Below, piece by piece: positions 63,207 through 64,000 of a stretch of DNA of 64,000 nucleotides (the first letter of the stretch is position 1; every line of letters begins with the position of its first letter). The position numbers and the translations under genes were made by a program. The notes under the pieces are model-generated. The model was not told the origin of the DNA, searched no databases, and was given only the letters and a program-made list of their open reading frames with translations. Source of the DNA: Chrysopilus asiliformis (Eukaryota; Arthropoda; Insecta; Diptera; Rhagionidae); assembly GCA_964034945.1 (NCBI GenBank), contig OZ035962.1, forward strand, positions 48,849,931 to 48,913,930, given 5' to 3'.

Positions 63207-63224
63207 ATCCGGCTCGAAGGACCA
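63207..63224 (-). promoter_or_regulatory. Primer-binding site of the Bel element (tRNA-Tyr type)
   Basis: Minus strand TGGTCCTTCGAGCCGGAT, two bases from the 5' LTR. Its complement ATCCGGCTCGAAGGACCA fits a eukaryotic tRNA-Tyr 3' end including CCA. Confidence 0.8.
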
Positions 63225-63226
63225 AA

Positions 63227-64000
63227 TGTTCGGGCCTAAATGCTCGAACAATAAATTGTGAGGTGCCAGATTCAAATAAACAATCAGTTGTAAACCAATG
63301 GTTTTTATTTTCTAATTCTTACAGTTTTTCCTTAAATTTCTACAATATTACTCTACTTCGTTTTCATGGATTTCTTCATTTCCCGGAACAAGTATTCAAA
63401 TTTCCAATATGGCGGTTCCCTCTTTCTGCCGGCCTGGTGTTCTCTTAGAATGTTGTCCACTTCCTGGAGTAGCGCCAATAAATATGGACAATCGAGGACT
63501 GCTTCGTTCTCGACGTCGGGCTCCGGCATTTGTTGACTTCCTGATTGTGAATGTAAGGAAATGCGGTATAACTCCCGCGTTGAGAGGCTATCTTCCTCTG
63601 ATTGGCAGCTTAGCTTCTGCGGTGGTATGGTCTAACTACCATAGATTGAGTGGCGGAACTACCACTGATTTGCAGCTTTGCTTCTGCGATTGTATGGTCT
63701 AACTACCATAGATTGAGTGGCGGAACTACCACTGATTTGCAGCTTTGCTTCTGCGGTTGTATGGTCTAACTACCATAGATTGAGTGGCGGAACTACCACT
63801 GATTTGCAGCTTTGCTTCTGCGGTTGTATGGTCTAACTACCATAGATTGAGTGGCGGAACTACCACTGATTTGCAGCTTTGCTTCTGCGGTTGTATGGTC
63901 TAACTACCATAGATTGAGTGGCGGAACTACCACTGATTTGCAGCTTTGCTTCTGCGATTGGACTGTCGAGTGTTTGGATCAATTTGTTAGTAGGAATTCG
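63227..64000 (-). repeat. 5' LTR of the Bel element, truncated by window end
   Basis: Collinear with 58549-59322 without indels. Three substitutions seen: TTTCTAC/TTTATAC, CGAGG/CGGGG and ACCATAG/ACTATAG. Confidence 0.92.

Larger units (their letters stand above)
58549..64000 (-). mobile_element. Bel/Pao LTR retrotransposon, young, inserted in gypsy B
   Basis: 3' LTR 58549-59846, polypurine tract 59847-59858, gag-pol 63149-60102, primer site 63207-63224, 5' LTR 63227 onward (cut by the window end). The 774 comparable LTR bases show three differences by eye. RNase H and the integrase core are deleted. Confidence 0.92.

Noticed and set aside
63207..63224. tRNA gene fragments at primer sites (also 49146, 56579, 44784)
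   Set aside because: Only the 3' ~18 bases of a tRNA complement are present, beside LTR ends; they are primer-binding sites.

Overview
The window reads as arthropod, most likely insect, repetitive DNA. It is A+T-rich and densely packed with transposable elements. No host gene, tRNA or rRNA gene was found. Almost every recognisable protein belongs to a mobile element: Ty3/gypsy, Bel/Pao, Helitron, hAT, piggyBac or non-LTR. All organism statements are inference from element content; no species marker is visible.

Layout. (1) 1-5.9 kb: gypsy element A (gag, protease, pol in three frames), cut by the window edge. (2) 5.9-14 kb: Helitron and other remnants plus a complete hAT element with target duplications (11.56-12.94 kb). 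(3) 14.2-19.8 kb: a Helitron Rep-helicase gene with an N-terminal array of 69-bp coding repeats, broken by one stop and one frameshift. (4) 20.09-27.4 kb: a non-autonomous Helitron with ~122-bp internal repeats. It is filled by a hAT MITE, a long TIR element containing piggyBac containing a Harbinger-like MITE, and a rearranged ~1 kb duplication. (5) 27.4-31.9 kb: unassigned DNA, a decayed non-LTR RT and a reverse Helitron. (6) 31.9-35.9 kb: hAT-B, whose spliced BED-like ORF was hit by hAT-C and which also holds a piggyBac. (7) 36-44.3 kb: Helitron families, 'CCGTATGG' repeats rich in GACA/GACG microsatellite, a TATATA-flanked TIR element, and unassigned DNA. (8) 44.3-55.8 kb: gypsy element C, interrupted by gypsy D (45,128-49,391, complete LTRs), a TIR element, a foldback-like composite and a LINE. 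(9) 55.8-58.5 kb: LINE fragment and gypsy B. (10) 58,549-end: a young Bel/Pao element on the minus strand inserted in gypsy B pol, with its 5' LTR cut by the window edge.

The genes do not form a host pathway; they are parts of separate mobile elements. The informative relations are nesting order, target duplications, LTR identity and which catalytic parts were lost. Elements D and Bel have nearly identical LTRs although their polymerases are deleted or mutated, so they look like recent non-autonomous insertions mobilised in trans. Element A is the most unusual: gag, protease and pol lie in three successive -1 frames, and each junction carries a canonical slippery heptamer.
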